Source: Falsiroseomonas stagni DSM 19981 (GTDB lineage Bacteria > Pseudomonadota > Alphaproteobacteria > Acetobacterales > Acetobacteraceae). From it: 64,000 bases of DNA. Location of the stretch: positions 58,135 to 122,134 of the forward strand of contig NZ_FOSQ01000015.1 in assembly GCF_900114315.1 (NCBI RefSeq), given 5' to 3'. Both the position numbers and the translations under genes were made by a program. Position 1 is the first letter of the stretch; every line of letters begins with the position of its first letter. Under the pieces are notes generated by a model. It was not told the DNA's origin. It worked only from the letters and a program-made list of their open reading frames with translations, and searched no databases. Below are positions 44,107 to 53,464 of the stretch, one piece after another.

Positions 44107-45000
44107 ATGGACCTGACGCTGCTGCTGCAACTCACGCTGAACGGGCTGATTGTCGGCGCGCTCTATGGCGTGGTCGCGATGTCCTTCGTGCTGATCTACA
44201 AGGCATCCCAGGTCGTGAACTTCGCGCAGGGGGAGTTCCTGCTCGTTGGCGCCTGGGTGTGCTGGTGGTTCCTGACGGAATGGCAGCTTCCCTTCTATGC
44301 CGGCTTCCTCTTCACCCTGGTGTTCATGACGCTGTTCGGCCTGGTGCTGCAGGTGGTGGTGCTGCGGCCGCTGATCGGGGAGCCGGTGATCAGCGTCATC
44401 ATGGCAACCATCGGCCTCGGCATCTTCTTCCAGGCGCTGATGAAGTGGATTTTTGGTGTTTTTGCCAAGCCGTTTCCGCCGATCTTCACGGTGGAACGCA
44501 TCAGCGTGCTGGGGCTGGAGGTGCAGACGGTCTACCTGGTCAGCCTTGGCATCTCGCTGCTCATCATGGCGGGTTTCGGCTGGTTCTTCACGGCGTCGAA
44601 GCATGGCCTCGCGATGCGGGCGACGGCCTTCGACCAGCAGGTTGCGCAGTCACTCGGCGTCTCCGTGCCGAAGGTCTTCGCCATGTCCTGGGCCATCTCG
44701 GCCGTCGTGTCGTCGGTCGCGGGTGTCGTCGTGGGCGTGGTGAATGGCGTGTCCTCCGCCTTGTCCTTCTACGGCATCAAGGTCTTCCCGGCGGTGATCC
44801 TGGGCGGGCTGGACAGCATCATCGGCGCGGTGCTGGGCGGCGTGATCGTCGGGCTGCTGGAGAACTGGGCGCACTACATCGACAGCGAATGGCTGAACTG
44901 GGGCAACATGTTCCAGATTGCGCCCTTCTACGCCCTGGTCATCATCCTGCTGATCAAGCCCTACGGGCTGTTCGGCACCAAGAATATCGAGCGCGTGTGA
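44107..45000 (+). CDS. livH: Branched-chain-type ABC transporter permease (LivH)
   Basis: A 297-residue inner-membrane permease with about eight hydrophobic helices. The family signature VVNFAQGEFLLVGAW lies near residue 37, and the cytoplasmic ATPase-contact loop includes ATAFDQQVAQSLGVSVPKVFAMSW. It forms the channel with LivM, the next gene, which starts 1 bp after its stop. GGGGGCGACG lies just ahead of the ATG. Confidence 0.92.
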   Translation: MDLTLLLQLTLNGLIVGALYGVVAMSFVLIYKASQVVNFAQGEFLLVGAWVCWWFLTEWQLPFYAGFLFTLVFMTLFGLVLQVVVLRPLIGEPVISVIMATIGLGIFFQALMKWIFGVFAKPFPPIFTVERISVLGLEVQTVYLVSLGISLLIMAGFGWFFTASKHGLAMRATAFDQQVAQSLGVSVPKVFAMSWAISAVVSSVAGVVVGVVNGVSSALSFYGIKVFPAVILGGLDSIIGAVLGGVIVGLLENWAHYIDSEWLNWGNMFQIAPFYALVIILLIKPYGLFGTKNIERV

Positions 45001-45001
45001 C

Positions 45002-46069
45002 ATGGTCGCGATGACCCCCGCGGGCGACTACCGCACCAGCTACCGCGCCGACACCACGATCTTTCCGACGCGCAACAGCCGCATCGCGCTGGTCATCGGG
45101 ATCCTGCTGCTGTGCACCGCGCCGCTGCTGCTGGGGCGGTATGAACTCAGCCTGCTGATCAATATCGGCTTCCTCGGCATCGCGGCGCTGGGGCTGAACA
45201 TCCTGGTTGGGTTCACCGGGCAGATCAGCATCGGGCACGCAGCCTTCTTCGGGCTCGGCGCCTTCACCTCCGCCTGGCTGCACGAGAATCTTGGCGTGCC
45301 GGTCATGCTCTGCATTCCGCTGGCGGGGATCGTGACAGCGCTGATCGGGCTCGTCTTCGGCGCGCCGGCGGCCCGCCTGAAGGGCCTCTACCTCGCCATC
45401 GCGACGCTGGCGGCGCAGTTCATCCTGGAGGATTTCTTCGCCCGCGCGCGCTGGTTCACCGGCGGCGTGGCGGGGCGGATGACGGAAAGCCCGACACTGT
45501 TCGGCTTCGCCTTCGATCGGGACGAGACCTATTTCTACCTGACGCTGGCCTGGGTGGTGATCATGTTCGTGGGCGCCGCCAATCTGATGCGGTCGCGCGA
45601 TGGGCGGGCGCTGGTGGCGGTGCGGGACCATTACCTGTCGGCGGAGATGATGGGCATCAACCTGGCCTATTACCGCACGCTGAGCTTCGGGATCGCCTCG
45701 CTCTATGCCGGCATTGGCGGCGCGCTCTACGCGCATTATCTGCTCTTCGTCAGCGTGGAGGCCTTCAACATCCTCTTCTCCATCCAGTTCCTCGGCATGG
45801 TCATCATCGGCGGCCTGGGCTCCGTCATGGGCAGCCTGATGGGCGCGGCCTTCATGGTGATGCTGCCGGAGGTGACGCAATGGGGGGCGGAAGCGCTGGC
45901 GGGCAGCGCGATCGACCAGGCGCTTCGGCTCGGCGCCTCCATCTCCTTCCTGCGGGAGATGGTGGTGGGCGCGGCCATCATCCTGTTCCTGATCTTCGAG
46001 CCCGATGGGCTCGCGAGGCGGTGGCGCCTGATCAAGGCGTACTGGAAGCTCTACCCGTATTCACATTGA
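45002..46069 (+). CDS. livM: Branched-chain-type ABC transporter permease (LivM)
   Basis: A 355-residue inner-membrane permease. The signature GFTGQISIGHAAFFGLGAF is near residue 70, with ARLKGLYLAIATLAAQFI and the ATPase-contact loop VRDHYLSAEMMGINLAYYRTLSF. The N-terminus (about 35 residues) is hydrophilic and precedes the first helix. It follows livH by one base and precedes the binding-protein gene by 35 bp, where a strong GGGGAGGA ribosome-binding site appears, in keeping with higher expression of the periplasmic component. Confidence 0.92.
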   Translation: MVAMTPAGDYRTSYRADTTIFPTRNSRIALVIGILLLCTAPLLLGRYELSLLINIGFLGIAALGLNILVGFTGQISIGHAAFFGLGAFTSAWLHENLGVPVMLCIPLAGIVTALIGLVFGAPAARLKGLYLAIATLAAQFILEDFFARARWFTGGVAGRMTESPTLFGFAFDRDETYFYLTLAWVVIMFVGAANLMRSRDGRALVAVRDHYLSAEMMGINLAYYRTLSFGIASLYAGIGGALYAHYLLFVSVEAFNILFSIQFLGMVIIGGLGSVMGSLMGAAFMVMLPEVTQWGAEALAGSAIDQALRLGASISFLREMVVGAAIILFLIFEPDGLARRWRLIKAYWKLYPYSH

Positions 46070-46104
46070 CCGGCCCAACGCCGGCAAAGGGGAGGACCAA
46101 GGCG

Positions 46105-47394
46105 ATGAAGGTCAAGCATCTGCTGATGGGCGCGATGGCGGCGATGGCGGCGGCGCTGCCCGCGGCCGCGCAGCGCATTCCGGTCGGGCACCTCATGGAT
46201 AATTCGGGCGCCACCAGCGATGTGGGCGTGCCCTATGGCCAGGGCGTGGCGGATGCGTTGCAGTGGGTGAACCGCACGCGCAACGGCATCAATGGGCGGC
46301 AGCTCGATGTCTCCGGCTTCGACTACGGCTATGCCGCGCCGCGCGCGGTCAGCCAGTACCAGGCCTGGACGGGGCGCCAGCGCGTCGTCGCCATCCAGGG
46401 CTGGGGCACGGCGGATACGGAAGCGCTGGTGCGCTTCGTCACGCGCGACCGCATCCCCTACATCAGCGGGTCCTATGCCGCGACGCTGACGGATGCCGCC
46501 GGGCGATCCGGGCGGCAGGGCGTGGAGGCTGCACCCTTCAACTTCTTCTACGGCCCGTCCTATTCGGACGCGCTGCGCGCCATGCTGCAATGGGCGGCGC
46601 AGGATTGGCGCGCGCGGGGCCAGCAGGGGCGGCCGAAATACGTCCATATGGGCGCCAACCACCCCTATCCGAATTCGCCGAAGGAAGCGGGTGAGACGCT
46701 GGCGCGTGAACTTGGCTTCGATGTGCTGCCCGCGATCCAGTTCGCGCTGACGCCGGGCGACTACACCGCGCAATGCCTGACGCTGCGCAATGGCGGCGCC
46801 AACTACGCCTATCTCGGCAATACCGCGGGCTCCAATATCTCCGTCCTTCGCGCCTGCCAGACGGCCGGGGTGAATGTCCAGTTCATGGGCAATGTCTGGG
46901 GCATGGATGAGAACGCCATGAAGGCCGCGGGCACGGCGGCGAATGGCGTCATCTTCCCCGTCCGCACCGGCGCCGTCTGGGGCCAGGATGTGCCGGGCAT
47001 GCGCGCGGTGCGGGAGATCAGCCGCATCTCCGACGCCGCCGGCACGGCCTATCGGCCGGTCCACTACCTCGCCGGCATCTGCAGCGCGATGCTGATGGTG
47101 GAGGCGATGGAGACCGCCGGTGCCAATGGCGGCCAGGTGGCGGCGGAACGCATCCGGGAAGGCTTCTACGCCCGGCAGAACTGGGTGCCGCGGGGCTTCG
47201 AGGGCGTCTGCAACCCCTCCAGCTTCGCCCCGGATGACCATCGCGGCACGCTCCGCGTCGGCATCTACCGCGCCGTCGTCAACGGCAACACCTCGGCCGG
47301 TTCGGTGGCCGAACTGGTGCAGGCCGGCACGATCAAGGTCGAACCCGTGACGGTGGTGGAGCTTGAGCGCCGCCGCGACTGGCTCGGCTGGTGA
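46105..47394 (+). CDS. Branched-chain-type ABC periplasmic binding protein (LivK-like)
   Basis: A 429-residue periplasmic binding protein with signal peptide MKVKHLLMGAMAAMAAALPAAAQ. The fold is type I (IPVGHLMDNSGATSDVGVPYGQG, AIQGWGTADTEALVRFVTRDRIPYISGSYA). Its length and sequence resemble binding proteins for aromatic or other carboxylates more than LivJ/K for leucine. GGGGAGGA stands 9 bp before the ATG. It is overlapped by the second ATPase gene as GTGA. The ligand is inferred only from the CoA ligases in the operon. Confidence 0.88.
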   Translation: MKVKHLLMGAMAAMAAALPAAAQRIPVGHLMDNSGATSDVGVPYGQGVADALQWVNRTRNGINGRQLDVSGFDYGYAAPRAVSQYQAWTGRQRVVAIQGWGTADTEALVRFVTRDRIPYISGSYAATLTDAAGRSGRQGVEAAPFNFFYGPSYSDALRAMLQWAAQDWRARGQQGRPKYVHMGANHPYPNSPKEAGETLARELGFDVLPAIQFALTPGDYTAQCLTLRNGGANYAYLGNTAGSNISVLRACQTAGVNVQFMGNVWGMDENAMKAAGTAANGVIFPVRTGAVWGQDVPGMRAVREISRISDAAGTAYRPVHYLAGICSAMLMVEAMETAGANGGQVAAERIREGFYARQNWVPRGFEGVCNPSSFAPDDHRGTLRVGIYRAVVNGNTSAGSVAELVQAGTIKVEPVTVVELERRRDWLGW

Positions 47395-48233
47395 GCGAGG
47401 CGGCAACGCTTCCGGCAACGGCTCCCCCGGCGACGGGGGAGCCACCCTTGCTTGAGGTGAACAATATCGAGGTTGTCTACAACGATGTGATCCTGGTGCT
47501 CCGCGGGCTCTCGCTCACGGTGCCGAAGGGGAAGATCGTCGCGCTGCTGGGTGCCAATGGTGCGGGCAAATCCACCACGCTGAAGGCGATCTCCGGCCTG
47601 CTGAAATCGGAGGAAGGGGAGGTCACGCGCGGCGACATCCGCTTCGCTGGCGAACGCCTGAACGGAATCGAGGCGCATCAGATCGTCCGCAAGGGTATCT
47701 TCCAGGTGATGGAAGGCCGACGGATCATCAGCGACATGACCTGCCTGGAGAATCTCCGCCTCGGCGCCTTCACGCGCAGCGACAACGCCGGCGTGAAGCG
47801 CGACATCGAGATGGTCTATGACTACTTCCCGCGTCTCAAGGAACGCACGGGTCTGGCGGGATACCTCAGCGGCGGCGAACAGCAGATGCTGGCGATCGGC
47901 CGCGCGCTGATGGCGCGCCCGACGCTGATCCTGATGGACGAGCCCTCCATGGGCCTGTCGCCGCTGCTGGTGAAGGAGGTCTTCGGCATCATCCGCAAGC
48001 TGAACGAGGATCTGGGAATCACCATTCTTCTCGTCGAACAGAATGCGCGCATGGCGCTGTCGGTCGCCTCGCACGGCTATGTGATGGAGCAGGGCAAGGT
48101 GGTGCTGGATGGATCGGCGGAGGCGCTGGCGAACAATGAGGATGTGAAGGAATTCTACCTCGGCGGTCATGGCGCGGACCGGAAATCCTTCCGCAACCTG
48201 AAATCCTACAAGCGGCGAAAGCGGTGGCTGTGA
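47391..48233 (+). CDS. livF: Branched-chain-type ABC transporter ATPase (LivF)
   Basis: A 280-residue ATPase, partner of LivG. Walker A is GANGAGKST, the signature is LSGGEQQMLAIGRALMARP and Walker B is LILMDEPSMGLSP. LivF features such as VMEGRRIISDMTCLENLRLGAF are clear. The N-terminus has about 25 extra residues rich in Ala, Thr and Pro, and the C-terminus a basic tail (KSYKRRKRWL). GTG 47391 overlaps the binding-protein stop as GTGA. It is followed by a PaaK-like ligase whose start overlaps its stop. Confidence 0.92.
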   Translation: MSEAATLPATAPPATGEPPLLEVNNIEVVYNDVILVLRGLSLTVPKGKIVALLGANGAGKSTTLKAISGLLKSEEGEVTRGDIRFAGERLNGIEAHQIVRKGIFQVMEGRRIISDMTCLENLRLGAFTRSDNAGVKRDIEMVYDYFPRLKERTGLAGYLSGGEQQMLAIGRALMARPTLILMDEPSMGLSPLLVKEVFGIIRKLNEDLGITILLVEQNARMALSVASHGYVMEQGKVVLDGSAEALANNEDVKEFYLGGHGADRKSFRNLKSYKRRKRWL

Positions 48234-49459
48234 CCCATTACGACGACCGGGAGACGCGGAGCGCGGCGGCGCGGGATGACGCGCTGCGCGCGGCGCTGCC
48301 GCGGCTTGTGGCCCATGCGAAGGCGCGGGCGCCGGCCTATGCGATGATGCTGGCGGATGTGGACGCTGACGCGGTGACGGATCGCGCGGCGCTGGCGCAC
48401 CTGCCCGTCACGCGGAAGTCCGCGCTGATCGAGGCGCAGGCGGCCGCGCCCCCGCTCGGCGGCTTCACGACCCTGCCGCTTGCCGATCTGCCGCGCGTCT
48501 TCGCCTCCCCGGGCCCGATCCACGAACCGCAGCCGGAAGGGCGCGATCCCTGGCGCTTCGCGCGCGCGCTGCACGCGACGGGGCTGCGACGGGGCCAGTT
48601 GCTGCACAATTGCTTCGCCTACCACTTCACCCCCGCGGGGATGATGCTGGAGGAAGGCGCGCGGGCGCTGGGCTGCCCGGTCTTTCCCGCCGGGCCCGGC
48701 AACACCGAAAGCCAGGCGCGGGCGGCGGCGCATCTGCGGCCGACCTGCTATGCGGGCACGCCGGATTTTCTCAAGTCGATCCTCGAAGCGGGTGATGCGC
48801 TCGGGCTTGACCTGTCCTCCCTGACGCTCGGCCACGTCACGGGCGGCGCCTATCTGCCCGCGCTGCGCGCCTTCTACGCCGCGCGCGGCATGACGGTGCT
48901 GCAGAGCTACGGCACCGCCGATCTCGGCCTTGTCGCCTATGAGTCCGAGGCGCGGGAGGGGCTGATCGTCGATGAGGATGTGCTGCTGGAGATCGTGCGC
49001 CCCGGCACCGGCGATCCGATGCCGGAGGGCGAGGTTGGCGAGGTTCTCGTTACCACCTTCAACGAGACCTATCCGCTGATCCGCTTCGCCACCGGCGACC
49101 TCTCCGCCGTGCTGCCGGGGGCCTCGCCCTGCGGGCGCAGCAACATGCGCATCAAGGGCTGGATGGGGCGCGCGGACCAGGCGGCCAAGGTGCGCGGCAT
49201 GTTCGTGCGGCCGGAACAGGTGGCGGCGGTGATGCGGGACCATCCCGGCCTCGGCCGCGCACGCCTCGTGATCGGCCTGGCGGAGACGCGGGACACGATG
49301 GTGCTGCGCGTCGAATCGCCGGTGCGCGATGCGAGCCTGGTGGAAAGCCTGGCGCGCAGCCTGGCCGGCCATACGCGGCTGCGCGGCGTGATCGATCTGG
49401 TGGAGCCCGGGGCCCTGCAGAACGACGGCAAGGTGATCGACGACACCAGGCCGACATGA
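48224..49459 (+). CDS. Phenylacetate-CoA ligase (PaaK) family protein
   Basis: A 411-residue member of the PaaK group of acyl-CoA ligases, opening HYDDRETRSAAARDDALRAALP as PaaK proteins do. The ATP-phosphate loop differs from SSGTTGxPT: here FASPGPIHEP, a form found in a PaaK-like subfamily. Later motifs SYGTADLGLVAYE, FNETYPLIRFATGDLS and GWMGRADQAAKVRGMFVRPEQV are intact. Two in-frame GTG starts exist, 48224 and 48230; the latter overlaps the livF stop as GTGA. It suggests an aromatic or aryl acid substrate, though this subfamily is poorly tested. Confidence 0.85.
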   Translation: MAVTHYDDRETRSAAARDDALRAALPRLVAHAKARAPAYAMMLADVDADAVTDRAALAHLPVTRKSALIEAQAAAPPLGGFTTLPLADLPRVFASPGPIHEPQPEGRDPWRFARALHATGLRRGQLLHNCFAYHFTPAGMMLEEGARALGCPVFPAGPGNTESQARAAAHLRPTCYAGTPDFLKSILEAGDALGLDLSSLTLGHVTGGAYLPALRAFYAARGMTVLQSYGTADLGLVAYESEAREGLIVDEDVLLEIVRPGTGDPMPEGEVGEVLVTTFNETYPLIRFATGDLSAVLPGASPCGRSNMRIKGWMGRADQAAKVRGMFVRPEQVAAVMRDHPGLGRARLVIGLAETRDTMVLRVESPVRDASLVESLARSLAGHTRLRGVIDLVEPGALQNDGKVIDDTRPT

Positions 49460-51060
49460 AGGGGGACGCTTACGCGGCGCTGCGGGCGGGCTTCCGCTGG
49501 AACATCCCGGCGCGCTGCAACCTGGCGGAGGAAGTCTGCGACCGCTGGGCGGATGGCAGCCGCCGCCTCGCGATGATGCAGGTGCTGGCCGATGGCGTCA
49601 CGGAACTCATCGGCTATGACGATCTCCGCCACCGCTCCTGCAAGCTCGCGAACCTCTTCCTTGCCATGGGCATCGGGCGCGGGGACCGGATCGGCGTGCT
49701 GCTGCCGCAATGCCAGGAAACGCTGCTGACGCATCTCGCGGCCTGGCGCATCGGCGCGATCTCCGTGCCGCTCTTCACCCTGTTCGGAGAGGAGGCGCTG
49801 GCCTACCGGCTGCGCGACTGCGCCGCGGTGGCGCTGGTGACGGATGGCGTCGGCGCGGGGAAGCTGCGCTTCATCCGCGATCATCTGCCGGCGCTGCGCC
49901 ACGTGCTGGATATCGATGGCGGCGCCGATCTGCACAAGCTGATCGAACCCGCGAGCGACCGGCACGACTGCGTCGCTACGGGGCCGGATGATCCCGCCCT
50001 CATCATCTACACCAGCGGCACCACGGGCAGCCCGAAAGGCGCGCTGCATGGCCATCGGGTGCTGCGCGGGCATCTGCCGGGCGTGGAGATGCCGCATGAA
50101 TTCTTTCCCCAGCCGGAGGATACCTTCTGGACGCCCGCCGATTGGGCCTGGATCGGCGGGCTGCTCGATGTGCTGCTGCCGAGCCTGTACCACGGCGTCA
50201 CCGTCGTCGCGCACCGCATGGCGAAGTTCGATCCCGATTACGCGCTGCGGCTGATGGCGCATTACCGCGTGCGCAACGCCTTCCTGCCTCCCACAGCACT
50301 CCGCATGCTGCGGCAGGTGCCCAATCCCGCCAGTTTCGGCCTGGACCTCCGCAGCGTCGGCAGCGGGGGCGAAAGCCTGGGCGCGGAGATGCTGGATTGG
50401 GGCCGCGCTGCCTTCGGCCTGACGATCAACGAATTCTACGGCCAGACCGAATGCAACCTGACGATCTCCTCTTGCGCCGGCCTGTTCCCCGTGAAGCCCG
50501 GCGCCATCGGCAAGCCGGTGCCGGGGCATGAGGTGGCGATCCTCGGCCCCGATGGTGCGGTGCTGCCGCGCGGCGCTGAAGGCACCATCGCCATCCGCGC
50601 GCCCGATCCCGTGATGTTCCTGGGCTACTGGAACCGCCCGGAGGCGACGGCCGCGAAGTTCCACGGCGACTGGCTGCTGACCGGCGACCAGGCGGTGATG
50701 GATGAGGAGGATTACGTCACCTTCGTCGGTCGCGACGATGATGTCATCACCTCCGCCGGCTATCGCATCGGCCCCGGCGAGATCGAGGATTTTCTCCAGT
50801 CGCACCCGGCCATCGCCGCGGTGGCCGTCATCGGCCTGCCGGACGCGCTGCGGACGGAACGCGTCTGCGCGGTGGTGGTGCCGAAGCCCGGCATCGTGGC
50901 GGACCAGGCGCTGGTCAGCGATATCCAGCGCAGCGTGGCGACGCGCCTCGCGGGCCACCTCTACCCCCGCCAGGTGGAATTCGTGGACGCTCTGCCCCAG
51001 ACGACGACGGGAAAAATCATGCGCGGCGAGTTGCGCCGCCGCTTCGCGACGAAGGACTGA
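49456..51060 (+). CDS. Acetyl/propionyl-CoA synthetase-like AMP-forming ligase
   Basis: A 534-residue AMP-forming acyl-CoA synthetase. Canonical motifs are present: [64 protein letters not shown] and the late lysine region [12 protein letters not shown]. The pattern resembles medium-chain or acetyl-type synthetases. It overlaps the PaaK-like gene by ATGA and is followed 4 bp later by the acyl-CoA dehydrogenase. It is the third CoA ligase in the same operon, which suggests several related acids or successive activation steps. Confidence 0.88.
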   Translation: MKGDAYAALRAGFRWNIPARCNLAEEVCDRWADGSRRLAMMQVLADGVTELIGYDDLRHRSCKLANLFLAMGIGRGDRIGVLLPQCQETLLTHLAAWRIGAISVPLFTLFGEEALAYRLRDCAAVALVTDGVGAGKLRFIRDHLPALRHVLDIDGGADLHKLIEPASDRHDCVATGPDDPALIIYTSGTTGSPKGALHGHRVLRGHLPGVEMPHEFFPQPEDTFWTPADWAWIGGLLDVLLPSLYHGVTVVAHRMAKFDPDYALRLMAHYRVRNAFLPPTALRMLRQVPNPASFGLDLRSVGSGGESLGAEMLDWGRAAFGLTINEFYGQTECNLTISSCAGLFPVKPGAIGKPVPGHEVAILGPDGAVLPRGAEGTIAIRAPDPVMFLGYWNRPEATAAKFHGDWLLTGDQAVMDEEDYVTFVGRDDDVITSAGYRIGPGEIEDFLQSHPAIAAVAVIGLPDALRTERVCAVVVPKPGIVADQALVSDIQRSVATRLAGHLYPRQVEFVDALPQTTTGKIMRGELRRRFATKD

Positions 51061-51064
51061 AGCC

Positions 51065-52237
51065 ATGTCCGCCAACCAGCTCCCGCTGCTCGATTTCGAC
51101 CTGGGCGATGAGGTCGATGCCCTGCGCGACAGCGTGCGCGCCTTCTCCGATGCCCGCGTCGCGCCCATCGCGGCGGAAATCGACCGCACCGACGAATTTC
51201 CCCGCTACCTGTGGCCGGAGATGGGCGCACTCGGCCTGCATGGCATCACGGTGGAGGAGGAGTATGGCGGCGCCGGCATGGGCTACCTCGCCCATTGCGT
51301 GGCCATGGAGGAAGTGAGCCGCGCCAGCGCCTCGGTCGGGCTTTCCTACGGCGCGCACAGCAATCTCTGCGTCAACCAGATCCGCCGCAACGGGACGGAG
51401 GACCAGAAGCGCCGCTACCTGCCGAAGCTCATCAGCGGGGAGCATCTGGGCGCGCTGGCGATGAGCGAGCCCTCCGCGGGCTCCGACGTCGTCTCCATGA
51501 AGCTGCGGGCGGAGAAGCGCGGCGATCGCTGGGTGCTGAACGGCACCAAGCTGTGGATCACCAACGCGCATTACGCCGAGACCCTCGTGGTCTATGCGAA
51601 GACCGATCCCGCCGCCGGGCCGAAGGGCATCAGCGCCTTCCTGATCGAGCGCGGCTTCAAGGGATTCCGCCCGGCGCAGAAGCTCGACAAGCTCGGCATG
51701 CGTGGCAGCCCGACCAGCGAACTGGTCTTCGAGGATTGCGAGGTGCCGGAGGAGAATGTGCTCGGCGCCGTGGGCGGCGGCGTGCGCGTGCTGATGTCGG
51801 GCCTCGACTATGAACGCGCGGTGCTCGCGGCGGGGCCGATCGGGATCCTCCAGGCATGCCTCGACCTGGTGGTGCCCTACATCCATGACCGCAAGCAGTT
51901 CGGCCAGCCGATCGGCGAATTCCAGTTCATCCAGGGCAAGGTGGCGGACATGTACACGCAGCTGAATGCGTGCCGCGCCTATGTCTACGCCGTGGCGAAG
52001 GCCTGCGACCGCGGCAGGACGACGCGCAAGGATGCGGCCGGGGCGATCCTCTTCGCGGCGGAAGCGGCGACGAAGGCGGCGCTCGATGCCATCCAGATTC
52101 TCGGCGGCAACGGCTACATCAACGATTATCCGGCGGGGCGGCTGCTGCGCGACGCCAAGCTCTACGAGATTGGCGCCGGCACCAGCGAGATCAGGCGCCT
52201 GCTGATCGGGCGGGAGATCTTCCGGGAGACGGCCTGA
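51065..52237 (+). CDS. Acyl-CoA dehydrogenase, isovaleryl-CoA dehydrogenase-like
   Basis: A 390-residue flavoprotein that introduces an alpha-beta double bond into acyl-CoA and passes electrons to ETF. The stretch [19 protein letters not shown] and the segment [19 protein letters not shown], whose glutamate is the catalytic base position in isovaleryl-CoA dehydrogenases, point to that subgroup. [31 protein letters not shown] and [16 protein letters not shown] are standard. It ends the transporter-ligase operon. The usual leucine-pathway neighbours (methylcrotonyl-CoA carboxylase) are absent, so the substrate may be another short branched acyl-CoA. Confidence 0.88.
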   Translation: MSANQLPLLDFDLGDEVDALRDSVRAFSDARVAPIAAEIDRTDEFPRYLWPEMGALGLHGITVEEEYGGAGMGYLAHCVAMEEVSRASASVGLSYGAHSNLCVNQIRRNGTEDQKRRYLPKLISGEHLGALAMSEPSAGSDVVSMKLRAEKRGDRWVLNGTKLWITNAHYAETLVVYAKTDPAAGPKGISAFLIERGFKGFRPAQKLDKLGMRGSPTSELVFEDCEVPEENVLGAVGGGVRVLMSGLDYERAVLAAGPIGILQACLDLVVPYIHDRKQFGQPIGEFQFIQGKVADMYTQLNACRAYVYAVAKACDRGRTTRKDAAGAILFAAEAATKAALDAIQILGGNGYINDYPAGRLLRDAKLYEIGAGTSEIRRLLIGREIFRETA

Positions 52238-52243
52238 CGCCGT

Positions 52244-52459
52244 TCAGCGGAAATAGCCGCCGAGGGCGGCGATATCGAAGGCGATCAGCGCGATCAACGC
52301 GACGATCCAGGGCCAGTCCTGGCGGAAGGTCTCCCCCACGCTGTTCACGGTGGGACGGCCCATATGGTCGCGATGGTCGGCCACCGGCACATCGGTATCG
52401 GTCAATTCGATGTCGCGGCCGGTCAGCGGGATGCGGTTGTCCTGGGTAATGCCTGACAT
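52244..52459 (-). CDS. Small single-span membrane protein
   Basis: A 71-residue protein with a polar N-terminal half (MSGITQDNRIPLTGRDIELTD) and one hydrophobic segment near the C-terminus (WIVALIALIAFDIAALGGYF, about residues 50-69). No family is recognised. It converges with the dehydrogenase gene across 6 bp. The orientation, N-terminus inside and tail-anchored-like, is a guess. Start 52459 is the first ATG giving a compact protein. Confidence 0.5.
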   Translation of the reverse strand: MSGITQDNRIPLTGRDIELTDTDVPVADHRDHMGRPTVNSVGETFRQDWPWIVALIALIAFDIAALGGYFR

Positions 52460-52574
52460 GGGTGCTACGGGTCCTTGCAGTGCACCGTCAGGAAAGGCCG
52501 GTGCGCGGCGAAGGTTGCCGCCAGGTATGGCTTTGGCCATCCTGGCCCCATTCAACTCCGAGGGAGATTCCCCC

Positions 52575-52991
52575 ATGCCCGGTGTTCCGGATGTCAGTCC
52601 CCGCGCCACCTTCCAGGCCCTGGCCGAGGATCCCGATGCGGTGCTGGTCGATGTGCGCACCGATGCGGAATGGAATTTCGTGGGCGTGCCGGACCTGTCC
52701 GAATTCGGCAAGCAGGTCGTGCTGATCCCGTGGCAGGTCTATCCGACGATGCAGGTGAATGGCGCCTTCGCGGAGCATCTGCGCCGCGCCGGCGCATCGG
52801 CCACCTCGAAGCTCTACTTCATCTGCCGGTCGGGCGCGCGCAGCCTGGCGGCCGGGCAGGCGGCGCAGGCCGCGGGCTTCCCGCACGCCTTCAACGTCGC
52901 CGATGGCTTCGAAGGCCCGGTGGATGCGGAGGGGCATCGCGGCAGCGTCGCCGGCTGGAAGGCCGATGGCCTGCCCTGGCGCCAGCGGTGA
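52575..52991 (+). CDS. Single-domain rhodanese-like sulfurtransferase
   Basis: A 138-residue rhodanese-domain protein. The active-site cysteine is Cys84 in FICRSGARS, with the family's opening VLVDVRTDAEWNFVGVPDL. It could carry a persulfide sulfur for transfer to an acceptor in the cytoplasm. No signal peptide. A ribosome-binding site GGGAGA precedes the ATG at 52575. It overlaps or nearly overlaps the following DUF3237 gene (GTGA at 52988-52991 if the GTG start is used), so the two are coexpressed. Confidence 0.88.
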   Translation: MPGVPDVSPRATFQALAEDPDAVLVDVRTDAEWNFVGVPDLSEFGKQVVLIPWQVYPTMQVNGAFAEHLRRAGASATSKLYFICRSGARSLAAGQAAQAAGFPHAFNVADGFEGPVDAEGHRGSVAGWKADGLPWRQR

Positions 52992-52999
52992 ACGCCACG

Positions 53000-53464
53000 A
53001 TGGAACGCATGGAGCTTGCCACCGATTTCCTGTTCCGCATGGAAATCGCCGTGGCCGCGCCGCAGGTCATCGGCGACATGCCGCTGGGCGAACGCCGGGT
53101 CGCCCTCATCACCGGGGGCCGCTTCCACGGGCCGGGGCTGAACGGCACGGTCCTGCCCGGCGGGGCGGATTGGCTGCTGACGGGCGGCGATGGCGCGACG
53201 CGGCTGGATGTGCGGGCGGTGCTGCAGGCCGATGACGGACAGGTGATCGGCATCACCTACCAGGGCGTGCGCCACGCCCCACCCGATGTCGCGGCGCGGA
53301 TGGCGGCCGGGGAGGCCGTGCCGCCGGGCAGCTACTACATGCGCACGGCGATCCGGTTCGAAACCGGGCCGGGGCCGCATGAATGGCTGAACCGGCTGCT
53401 GGCGGTGGCCGTCGGGCATCGCTTTCCCGATGGCCCCGTCTACGATGTCTATGCGGTGCTATGA
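53000..53464 (+). CDS. DUF3237 family protein
   Basis: A 154-residue protein matching DUF3237 in size and pattern: LATDFLFRMEIAV, GERRVALITGGRFHGPGLNGTVLPGGADW, and LDVRAVLQADDGQVIGITYQG. The family has a beta-barrel fold and no settled function; members lie in catabolic operons. ATG 53000 is used, while GTG 52988 in frame would overlap the rhodanese stop. Its 3' end overlaps the convergent ATP-grasp gene by 6 bp. Confidence 0.8.
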   Translation: MERMELATDFLFRMEIAVAAPQVIGDMPLGERRVALITGGRFHGPGLNGTVLPGGADWLLTGGDGATRLDVRAVLQADDGQVIGITYQGVRHAPPDVAARMAAGEAVPPGSYYMRTAIRFETGPGPHEWLNRLLAVAVGHRFPDGPVYDVYAVL

